NCBI GenBank assembly: GCA_963575745.1
Contig: CAUYUJ010000692.1
Location: forward strand, 349,001 to 413,000
Origin: Prorocentrum cordatum
Taxonomy: Eukaryota > Sar > Dinophyceae > Prorocentrales > Prorocentraceae
Reading direction: 5' to 3'
DNA length: 64,000 nucleotides
Shown: one piece after another, positions 55,648 through 64,000 of the stretch
Layout: each line of letters starts with the position of its first letter
Numbering within the stretch: position 1 is the stretch's first letter
Made by a program: the position numbers and the translations under genes
Notes under the pieces: model-generated
The model's input: the letters and a program-made list of their open reading frames with translations, nothing else
Told to the model about the DNA's origin: nothing
Databases searched by the model: none

Positions 55648-56201
55648 CGGCAGGTTCCGAATCGTAGACCAAACATTGAATCCCAGACCGCGCGCGCCGA
55701 ATCACTGACCGCGCGCGCTGAATAACAGACAGCACGCACTGAATCACAGACCGCGCGCGCCGAACCACAGACAGCGCGCATAGAATCACAGACCGCGCGC
55801 GCCGAATCACAGACAGCACGCATTGAATCACAGACCGCGCGCGCCGAATCAGAGACAGCACGCATTGAATCACAGACCGCACGCGCCGAATCACAGACAA
55901 CATTCCTTGAATCGCAGACCGCGCGCGACGAATCACAGACCGCACGCAACGAATCACAAACAACACCTGTTGAATTACAGACCGCACGCGACGAATCACA
56001 GACAGCACACATTGAATCACTAACCGTACGCGACCAATCACAGACCGCGTATTCGGACACAAGCGGGTTTCCACAAAAAAACATCGGTTCCCGTAATAAC
56101 GGAATTTGGCTTCAATCGCAGGACCCAGGTTTCCGGGTTTTCATATTTCCCAACTTTTTTGCAGCGTTGGGTCCTCGTTCTGCAGACACGGTCCCCGCGT
56201 C
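55648..56201 (+). repeat. Right arm of the 3.3-kb inverted repeat
   Basis: Inner array of ACCGCGCGCGCCGAATCACAG / CAGCACGCATTGAATCACAG units, in the same orientation as the 47.93-48.32 kb array. The unique outer part ends GTCCTCGTTCTGCAGACACG and GTCCCCGCGTC. Confidence 0.85.
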
Positions 56202-57085
56202 CGCTCGCGGGCGACCCAGCCTGCCCGGACGCTGAAATCACCCCCTGTTGCGCTGGGCGCGCGGAGCACGAGCTCGGGGCGACAGCAATGAGCAAAACTA
56301 TCACCATCCAGGACCACGACGCGGACAACAATAACCCCCGCAATACGTGCATGGCCCTCCGATCGTGGCTGCTCGCGAGGGCGGCGCGCGGAGGGTGGCG
56401 CATCCGCTGCGCGGAAAGGCGCGCGCGGCTCGACGGCGAGGTGGCCGATTTCCGGCGGGGCTTGGCGGCGGCGGAGATCCCGCCGAGCGCGCGCCGACGA
56501 ATTCAGCAGCGGGCGCCCGAGGTCCTGCGACTCTCGGCGCGGCGGCCGCGACCCCGCTGGCCGCTTCGGCAAGTTTCCGCCGTGCGTTGCCCCCTGTTCG
56601 CCCTGGGCGCCGCCGGCCACGGCGCCGGCGGGGGGCGCGCGGGCGCGGCGCGCAGGCTCCACATTTTTGCCATGTCTCTTTGTCACCGGCGCGCGCGGAC
56701 GAGCGGCGCGCGCAGCTTTCGCGATCGCTCACGGAGCCGCGCCTCGGAGTAGATTGTTATTCCCTTTGGTTCGTCCTGGTCCCCCCCCCTCATCGTCTCC
56801 TCCCCATCCGAATGCTCCTCCTTCTTCCCCTCCTGCTCCCCCCCCCCCCCCCGCCTCCGCCCGTTCGCCCTCCCGGGGCGCTTAGTCCAGCGCGCGGCGA
56901 GCTTCGTGCGAGTTTCGCCCCTGGGGGTGCGCGGCCGGCCTCGCGCCTCGGCGCGCCTGCTACGGCGTGATTATGCCGTCGTCCCCCCCCTCCTCCTGCT
57001 CCGCCTGCCCTCCCCCCCTTCATCCGCCCACTTCGCGCGCGTCTCGAATGCGCGCGAAAGCCCCGACTAGCTCCCCCCAGGGCTC
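56202..57085. other. No recognisable gene
   Basis: GC-rich Arg/Ala-coding frames on both strands without motifs. A C-run lies at about 56838-56852. Confidence 0.4.
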
Positions 57086-57089
57086 TTCC

Positions 57090-57900
57090 GCTTCTGGAGC
57101 CCGAGCGCTCCACCTTGGCCTCCGCCCATCAAGGTGCCCCGCTTGGGAGCTCGCCTTGGGGCCCTTGCTGATGCGCTATGCGCTCGGCTACGCTGCGTCG
57201 TGCAACGATATGCTGCGCTATGCTGTGCAATCCTATCGCGCGGTTTCCGATTGGCTTCCGTTGAGGCCCCCTTGTTCCTGGAGCCCGAGCGCCCCGCGTT
57301 GGCCTCCGCCCATTAATGCGCCTGACGTGTGAGCTTTCCTTGGGGCCCCTGCGGATTCGCTATGCGCTATTCTACGCTGCCTCACGCGACGATCTGCAAC
57401 GCTATGCCGTGCTATGCTATTGCGCGGGTTCCCGATCGGCTTCTGTTAAGGCCCCCCCCATTATCTGGAGCCCGAGCGCCCTGCGTTGGCCTCTGCACAT
57501 GCAGGCCCCTCGCTTTTGAGTTCGCCTCGTGGGGTGTCAGCTGAATCGCTATGCGCTATGTTGCGCTACGTCATGCAACGATATGCTGCGCTATGCTGTG
57601 CAATCCTATTGCGCGGATTTCCGATTTGGCTTCCGTTAAGGTCCCCCTGTTCCTGGACCCCGAGCGCCCCGCGTTGGCTTCCGCCCATCAAGGCGCCTCG
57701 CTCGGGAGTTCGCTTTGGGGGCCCTGTCGATGCGCTTTGCGCTATGCAGCGCTACGTCATGCAACGATTTGCGACGCTATGCTGTGCTATGCTATTGCGC
57801 TGGGTTCCGATCGGCTTCCGTTAAGGCCCCCCCATTACCTGGGGCCCGAGCGCCCCGCGTCGGCTTCCGCCCATCACGGCGCCTCACTTGGGAGGTCGAC
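57090..57900 (+). repeat. ~186-bp tandem repeat, just over 4 units
   Basis: GGAGCCCGAGCGCCCCGCGT starts units at about 57097, 57278, 57469, 57655 and 57841. Within units GCTATGCGCTATGC, CAACGATATGCTGCGCTATG and CTATTGCGCGG form an inner GCTATGC-type subrepeat. Confidence 0.9.
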
Positions 57901-57904
57901 GGTA

Positions 57905-58065
57905 GGGGGGCGCAAATCAATGTAAACTGGCGCAAAACGACGGTTGGACGACGCAAAATGACGCAGATTGGTCCGAATTGTTTTTTCGGGCCGTTCGCGT
58001 CGATTTGCGTCAATTCGCGTCGGTTTGCGTCAGTGTGCGTCGGCTCTCGTCTGCTTGCGTCGGCG
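57905..58065. repeat. TGCGTCRRTT repeat with inverted halves
   Basis: GACGCAAAATGACGCAGATTGG on the left and TTTGCGTCAATTCGCGTCGG repeats on the right can pair. Probably a small foldback. Confidence 0.6.
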
Positions 58066-58805
58066 CCGAGCGCCGAGGGGAACGCCGGCGCTCCCGCGCG
58101 CGCGAGCGCCACGCGGCTCAAGCGGGATCTCTTCATGGGGGCATGAGCGCTACATATCGCTTCAGTGACCCCAGCAACCGCAACTCAAACCTCGGGCGTT
58201 GCTCTGAGTTCATGCCTTTCGTGCGCAGAAGGACTAGGCGACAGCCCCGCCGGAGTCGCGCGCGCAAGTGCACGAGACCACCGACGCGCGCGCCAAGCAA
58301 ACAGCGCGCCGTCAGGGGGCGGGGATCGAGAAGGCGAGGGGAGATGGCGCGCGACGCGCGTTGGACCTATCCGCGCATGTGCCCCGCGCTCTGCTGCTTC
58401 CTGCGGTGGTCGTCTGCTGTTAGAAAGGGCCCAATCGATGCCTGGCAGCGTGGCTGGCCCCCCCGGCGGTTGCGCGGCCGATCGCGACCGGGGCTGCATC
58501 GCGAGGGTCCGCGGCCAAGAGCTTCGAGGAGCTCGGATGGGAGATCCTTATCGCACGCGCCTTTTGCCCGAATCGGGCGCGGGCCGCTGGAGGCGAAGTC
58601 CAAGGCCCCCGATTTTCCGCGTCGATTGCGCCGGGTTTTCGTGGAGTCCGCGGGGGAATTTATCGAGGCGATGGGCCCCTGCGCAGAGAAACATCGGCGG
58701 CTAGCCCTCGGCATGGAGTTCGGCCGGCCCACGGCAAGAACATCGGCTCGTTGTTCGATCGTTGCGCCGGGGCCCTGAACCTCTAGGCCCCCTTGGTGAT
58801 GGTGA
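58066..58805. other. Unassigned stretch, open frame without a recognised domain
   Basis: A + frame runs through most of it (RVFVESAGEFIEAM near 58635). The short protein-like piece is too little to call a gene. Confidence 0.3.
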
Positions 58806-58810
58806 GGTCG

Positions 58811-59010
58811 GAGTAGATGGGGTCGGAGGATCGTTCTGCATCGCCGATGTATCGCCGATGCGGCTCGATGTAGGGCCCGATTTGCTTCGCGTCGACGGCG
58901 CCGAAGCATCGCCCACGTCGACGACGCGTCGCTGGTGCATCGCCGATGTATCGCCAAGGCATCGCCGATGCATCGCCGATGCATCGGCGATGCGGCGAGA
59001 TCCTCCGGTC
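58811..59010. mobile_element. ATCGCCGATGC element, copy 2
   Basis: Starts AGTAGATGGGGTCGGAGGAT, contains GCATCGCCGATGCATCGC and TCGGCGATGC repeats, and ends GGCGAGATCCTCC, the near complement of GGAGGAT at its start. Same family as 8977-9165. Confidence 0.7.
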
Positions 59011-59465
59011 CCTAGATCCGCCCCGCGCGGCGGGACCGCGGTCGAAGGGCAGGCGCGGGCCCTTGGCCGCCCGCTCAATGCCAGGGGCCCAGGGTGTCTG
59101 AGCTTCCTTTGATGGATGTACCGTGGCGGCTGTTGCGTGGCGAAGTCTAGCCGCTATCTAGCCAGTCAACTGTGGCGTCTGACTTTCACGACTATTGGTT
59201 GGTCCAGTTCCAGACGGATGGCCTGAACGTTTTGCGCCGTCTATAGCAGTCGGGCACCTGCGACGCCCTGGCCTCCGAATTCCGGGCCACGAAGGCATGG
59301 TCGCTGCGCGAACGGCTGTTTGCAGCTTGCGAGTTCAGCAATGTGTTATCGTGGCCCCGGCAGGACACCCACGCCCCCAGACGCGCCGGAGGCGCTAGCG
59401 GAAATGGGAGGCAGGGGGAAAAGGAAGAGGTGGAGGAAGAGGCATGATGAATAAGGAATTCAGAG
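59011..59465. other. No recognisable feature
   Basis: Unique sequence with no motif-bearing frame. Confidence 0.4.
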
Positions 59466-59467
59466 AA

Positions 59468-59572
59468 CGAGGAGGAGGAGGAGGAGGAGGAGGAGGAGGA
59501 GGAGGAGGAGGAGAGGAGGAGGAGGAGGAGGAGGAGGAGGAGGAGGAGGAGGAGGAGGAGGAGGAGGAAGAA
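59468..59572. repeat. (GGA)n tract
   Basis: About 33 GGA triplets with two breaks. Confidence 0.97.
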
Positions 59573-60035
59573 GAGGGGATGGTGGAGGATGAGAAGGAGG
59601 GGGATGATGATGAGGAGGAAAGGGACATTTCGTCGGGATTCCCTTGCGCATCTAGGCGGACGCGGAAGTGAAACGTTGCTTCGGCTTTGATTGGCGCGCT
59701 GCGGGCGCGCGTGCTTGCGCGCAGTAGTTTTTTGCAGAAGTGCAACTTTTCTTGCGACGTTTTCAAACTTGCTCAGATTTCAACCGACAGCAGAGGTTTC
59801 TGAGACGCCTGGGTGACTTCTGACACTTTTTGACGAATTCTGGAACGTGTTTATGCGACCCACCAAACATCGAACCACGAGAAGATTCCATATGCTTACG
59901 CCATGTCCGCCGACCCCTTATGTTAACTACGGCGCATCCAGGACCGCGCGTCACGAGGTTCATCAGAATCGTGACACGGTGCTCGGCATCGGTATTGTTG
60001 TTTCGTTGCTGTTATCGTACCTCTTGGTGCTCCGT
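59573..60035. other. No recognisable gene
   Basis: AT-richer unique sequence than most of the window. No frame with a domain. Confidence 0.4.
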
Positions 60036-60039
60036 TGTT

Positions 60040-60725
60040 GTTTTTGTGGTGGCATCTTGGCCTGTCTGCAGGCCATATCCGGCCGCTTCGGGGCATCTCG
60101 GGTCAAGTTTTGGGTTTTTTGGGGGTTTCTTGGGGGGTTCTTGGGGGGCTTTAGACTCGCTTCTCTTAGGGGTCCTTCAGGGCTTTTCGGTGTGTTTTTG
60201 GGGCGCGCTGGGGGCGTTTTGGGGCCGAAGGCTCGAAAAACTGCCCTCTGGACTCCTTCTGGGAGCCGTCAGGGGGCCCTCTGGGGGTGTCTTGGGGGTT
60301 TCGTGGCCAGCTTTATTGTGATTGTTAAACCCTCTGGGGGGGCCCTTTGGCCGTCGGGGGGCGATATTGAACGTTTTTTTGCCCGTCCTGGACGTTGTGA
60401 AAGCCGAGAAGGCGAGTACGCGAAAAAAACATGATTCCACAAAGGGAATGGGACGATTTCTGTTTCTTTGGACCCTCGTGGGACGCATCTTGGGGGCCTC
60501 TTGGGGCGTCCTGGCAGCTCCGGAAGCCGTATGGATACCATCGTGGGTGTCAAGGAACGATATATTTCGGCGTCTCGTGGCCGTCTGGGACCGTCTGGGG
60601 AACGTTTTGGGGCTGTTTTTTGGCCCGTTTGGGAGCTTTCCGCTCCCCCATGGAGCGTTTTGTCCGGGGTCGCGCTGGGCCCGGGGGGATATTCAAATTG
60701 CCGGTTTGGGGTCCGTGGGGGGGGG
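60040..60725 (+). repeat. CTTGGGG-type block upstream of the BTB C-terminal half
   Basis: TTCTTGGGGGGC, GTTTTTGGGGCGC, GTGTCTTGGGGGTTTC and CATCTTGGGGGCC variants. Ends within about 65 bases of the open BTB frame. Confidence 0.65.
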
Positions 60726-60786
60726 ATTACGGGGGGGATAATCTAACACCCCTAGAGACCCACAGGGTGTCGGCGGATTCTGCTGA

Positions 60787-61230
60787 ATCCCTCTTCACCC
60801 CATCTTTGAAACGCCGAACTTTTGGTCCCTGTTCAACGGCCAGTTCCGTGAGCGGGAGGCGGACTCGCTGGAAATCGACGAGGATCGAGGCACACACATA
60901 GCATCAGCATGATTTTCCAGAGCTGCACGCGGAGTTTGTTGGATTTGCGCTGGACCCCCCTGGCGGCGCCTCCGGCGCGGCCTTTGGCACGCTCTGCGCG
61001 CCGTGGGGGGGGGGCCCGGCGGAGATCCAACAATTCCGCGCGGACCTCCGACAGCTTATGTGTATGATGTTTGTTCTTCCTCTAGAGGAGGCCGACGTTT
61101 TCTTCGAGGTGGTTCGGTGGATCTACTGCTGCGACGCCTCGGCGGATAAGGACATCGTCTTGGACGTGTTGAGACTGGCGGAGTTCTACGGCATCGACGG
61201 CCTGATCCCCTGCGTGCTGCCATGGGTCCC
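60787..61230 (+). CDS. BTB/POZ domain, middle and C-terminal part, two exons
   Basis: Exon 1 (60787-60889) reads NFWSLFNGQFREREADSLEI and DEDR. Exon 2 (61086 on) reads EEADVFFEVVRWIYCCDASA, then DKDIVLDVLRLAEFYGIDGL and IPCVLPWV. Joined through the intron at 60890-61085 the frame is continuous and matches the BTB order: F-x-x-L/M-F-x-G-x-F-R-E, E-I-D, F-x-x-V/L-R-W-I-Y, L-x-L-A-x-x-Y-x-I-x-x-L. An in-frame TGA at 60784 and the lack of an AG just upstream leave the 5' junction unsolved. The domain's first third is missing here but present at 10.28-10.51 kb. Exon 2's open frame continues to 61429, but homology ends near 61230 where the CGATCCG repeat starts. BTB proteins are dimerising adaptors; the specific role is unknown. 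Confidence 0.65.
60890..61085 (+). mobile_element. GC-AG intron built of an introner-like element, copy 2
   Basis: The donor GATCGAG|GCACAC and acceptor TTCTTCCTCTAG|AGGAG keep the BTB frame (Asp-Arg-Glu-Glu-Ala-Asp). GC donors are known in dinoflagellates. Positions 60928-61043 are an element with inverted ends (CGCGGAGTTTGTTGGATTT and ATCCAACAATTCCGCGCGG) and a C-run/GGCGGCG centre, the same layout as 2110-2230. The acceptor-side sequence is also shared with that copy. Element plus shared flank fill most of the intron. Confidence 0.7.
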
Positions 61231-61289
61231 TGGCCACATTGCAGCTCCAAGATTTCTAAGGAGACCCCCTCCCCCACTTCCGAATAGGG

Positions 61290-61700
61290 CCCATCTCGAT
61301 CCGATCGACCCGATTCGACGTGGAATCTGTCCAGCCCGAGCAGATCCGATTACGATATTCCGACGATCCGATACGGCCCGATGTTTGCCAGGCGTCGTTG
61401 TGCACCCTGGCGCGGCTGGTGCGATCTGATTTTGACTCCGTGCCGATGCGGACTGATCCGTAACACCATCCGTTCCGACTCGATTTCCCGGTTCGATGCT
61501 GACCGGGCCTGCCCCTCACGAGGTTCAGGGTGCTCCAGGGGCTCTTGGACCAGGATGGAGCGAGAGTCCTCACACCCCGATGCCATCTTGAGTCTGCAGG
61601 GGCCGAGCCCGACCCGCGATCCAAGCCGGTGCAGTCCCCATGCGATCCGATTCTGCGGCGCTTCGGGCACGATCTGATCCGTTGCCATTGCGATCCTCCG
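61290..61700. repeat. Degenerate GATCCGATTC repeat
   Basis: GATCCGAT, CCGATTCGAC and TTCGATC variants recur after the BTB exon, as after the 10.3-kb half-exon. Confidence 0.65.
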
Positions 61701-61744
61701 CGGTTCGATCAGGTTCGGGCCCGCCTTGGACAGGCCCGACGAGG

Positions 61745-61901
61745 ATGGGGCTGAGGCTGAGGATAAGGATGAGGATGAAGATGGGGATGATGACGATGCT
61801 GATGCTGATGCTGATGCTGATGAAAGGGGGGATGAGGGAGGATGAGGATGATGAGGATGAAGATTAGGATGATGAGGATGATGACAAGGATGATGATGAG
61901 T

Positions 61902-61943
<42 letters not shown>

Positions 61944-63782
61944 CTGCTGGTGATGATGGAGGTGATGATGATGTTGATGCTGTCGTTGATCATGATGTAG
62001 ATGATGAGGATGAGGCTGATGATGATGACGAGGATGATGATGATGATGAGGATGTTGATGAGGATCAGGATTAGGCTCAGGATCAAGATGATGATGATTG
62101 CGATGATGCTGATAACGATGACCTAGGACGAAGATGAGGATGATGATGATGATGAGGATAATGATGATGATGCTGCTGGTGATGATGATAATGGTGATGA
62201 TGGTGTTGATGTTGTCGTTGATTATGATGTGGATGATGAGGATAATGATGGTGATGCTTGGCGGTGATGACGTGGTGATTATGCTGATGATGATGAGGAG
62301 GAGGCGGAGGAAGATGCTAATGCTAATGATGATGGTCGTGATGGTGACGAGGTCGACGATGCTGATGGCGATGATGATGACGTGTCGGGGTGGTGATGAT
62401 GGTGGTGTTACCGATAATGATACCGATGCCAATAACGATTACGATGGCGATGATGAGGATGGTGATTCTTATTATGATGTGGATGGTGTTGATGATGATG
62501 ATGATGATGATCATCATCATGATGATGCTGATGATGATGACCATGATGATGCTGATGCCGATTCTGAGTTTGAGGGTAAATGTGGTGGTGTGCATGATGA
62601 TGATGCTAATGCTGATGATGATGGTGCTGCTGATGATGGTGATGTTGCTGATGATGACGGTGAAGACGCTGATGCTGAGGACCGCACCACCAGCGAGTAC
62701 GATGGTGAGGACGACCATGCATCTGATGAACGAGTCTGATGCCCAGGAGGATGAGGAGGATGTGGAGAATGATGCTGGTAACAACGATAATGCGGGGGAT
62801 GTCGAGGGTGAGGATGAGAATGCTGATGATGGTGAGGAGGGGGAGGAGTTGGATGATGAGGAGGATGAGGCTATGATGATTTCAATGTGAATGACGATGG
62901 GAAGGGGGAGGGTGATGCTGATGCTGATGAGGATGAGGATGAGTAGGACGATGCTGCTCATGGGGATGAGGCGGATGAGGATTATGAGGTGGATGAGGTG
63001 GATGAGGAGGTGGATTATGAGGTGGACCAGGCGGTGAAAGAAGGATGATGATTAGCGGGATGCAGAGGATGTGTAGGACGAAGGAGGATGAAGAGGACAA
63101 CGAGTATGATGATGATGCTCGTGATGATGCTGATGATGGGGGGAATGATAATGATGCTGAGGAAGTCGAAGATGACGAGGAGGAGGACGTTGACGACGCC
63201 GACGACGACAACGACGACGCCGACGACGACGATGATGATGACGATGACGATGATGATGATACTGACGATGACGATGACGATGATGATGATGATCATGATC
63301 ATGATGATGACGATGACGATGACGATGGCGATGATGATGATGATGATGATGACGATGACGATGCTGATGACAAAGATGATGACGTTGAGGATGACGATGG
63401 TGATACTGATGCAGACTACGATGATGGTGCATACAATGATAATGATGGCGATGATCATGCTGATGACGATGACGATGCTGATGATACTGATGTTGATGTT
63501 GATGATAGATTAGGATGCTGTTGCTGATGATGATGCTACTGATGCTGATGCCATTGATGATGATGTTGCTGCTGATGATGCTATTGATGCTGATGATGAT
63601 GTGGTTGATGATGATGACGATGATTATGATGATGATGATGCTGATGATGAAAATGCTGATGATGATGGCGATGACGATGATGATGATGGTGCTGATGATG
63701 GTGCTGATGATGATGATGCTGCTGATGATGATGATGATGATGCGGATGCTGCTGCTGTTGCTGCTGCTGATGATGCTGATGC

Positions 63783-63862
<80 letters not shown>

Positions 63863-63900
63863 CTGATGCTGATGCTGATGCTGATGCTGATGCTGATAAT
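61745..63900. repeat. 2.1-kb GAT/GCT trinucleotide tract
   Basis: GATGAT with GCTGAT, GAGGAT and GACGAT variants; a pure (GAT)n core is at about 63785-63862. Poly-Met, poly-Asp, poly-Ile and poly-His frames on both strands are artefacts. Interruptions change from GAG/GGT (left) to GAC (63.18-63.37 kb) to GCT (right). Confidence 0.97.
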
Positions 63901-64000
63901 GGTAGGGACTCCGTGGGCCAGGGGACGCCTTTGACAGCCCCGGGCCATCGACCACTGCGGGCGGGCGATTGCGGCGCAGGAGCTGGGCCGCGACAGGCCG

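Noticed and set aside
60787-61230. Direct join of the 10.3-kb and 60.8-kb BTB halves through the shared GTTCAACG
   Set aside because: Joining at that 8-mer puts the downstream frame out of phase and gives a stop, so a simple repeat-flanked intron is not supported. Kept only as a hypothesis.
63515-63934. Poly-Met frame (and poly-His/Ile frames on the other strand)
   Set aside because: GAT trinucleotide repeat.
1-64000. Dinoflagellate spliced-leader sequence or leader-gene array
   Set aside because: Scanning by eye I did not find the characteristic leader (ending GGCTCAAG). A motif search would be needed to exclude relics.

Overview
The window looks like nuclear DNA of a dinoflagellate. The reasons are very low gene density, GC-rich sequence, coding islands separated by many kilobases of simple and satellite repeats, a readable GC-AG intron at 60890-61085, and no bacterial operon signals. 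A Prorocentrum-like genome is my guess; the sequence alone does not prove the genus.

Coding islands, all on the + strand: (1) half of a BTB/POZ domain at 10.28-10.51 kb; (2) a decayed but long unknown gene at 17.71-21.57 kb whose 1042-codon main frame has loosely transposase-like motifs; (3) a short Ala/Arg-rich coiled-coil ORF at 24.17-24.71 kb; (4) a 204-aa unknown ORF at 30.18-30.80 kb; (5) a large unknown gene at 37.25-43.09 kb with an N-terminal Cys cluster, four apparent +1 frameshifts and a 1982-nt GT-AG intron; (6) the complementary half of a BTB domain at 60.79-61.23 kb, split by a GC-AG intron. The remaining long open frames are repeats read as protein.

Layout: 0-9 kb holds foldback and MITE-like elements, TA and TGTA microsatellites and the first long CTTGGGG-rich element. 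9-11.5 kb holds the BTB half and small inverted-repeat elements. 11.8-14.2 kb is an 82-bp satellite. 15.9-17.6 kb is a polypyrimidine tract followed by a CTTGGGG block. 25.1-34.5 kb is a diverged satellite of about 160-215 bp, interrupted at 29.95-33.06 kb by a block holding gene 4 and two other tandem repeats. 34.8-35.9 kb is a reverse-orientation array of an ~88-bp repeat that also occurs at 0.05, 31.5 and 52.2 kb. 45.3-51.9 kb is GAC/GTC and GGA repeat territory. 52.9-56.2 kb is a 3.3-kb structure with ~540-bp inverted arms. 57.1-57.9 kb is a 186-bp tandem repeat, and 61.75-63.9 kb is a GAT/GCT trinucleotide tract.

The most interesting signals concern introns. The 196-nt GC-AG intron in the BTB gene consists mostly of a short inverted-repeat element with a second copy near 2.1-2.27 kb, as expected of an introner. 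The 1982-nt intron of the 37-43 kb gene begins exactly with a dispersed element (core GACGCTTCGCGT) found at three other places. Blocks dense in CTTGGGG and GCCATCTTGG lie just upstream of five coding segments in the same orientation.
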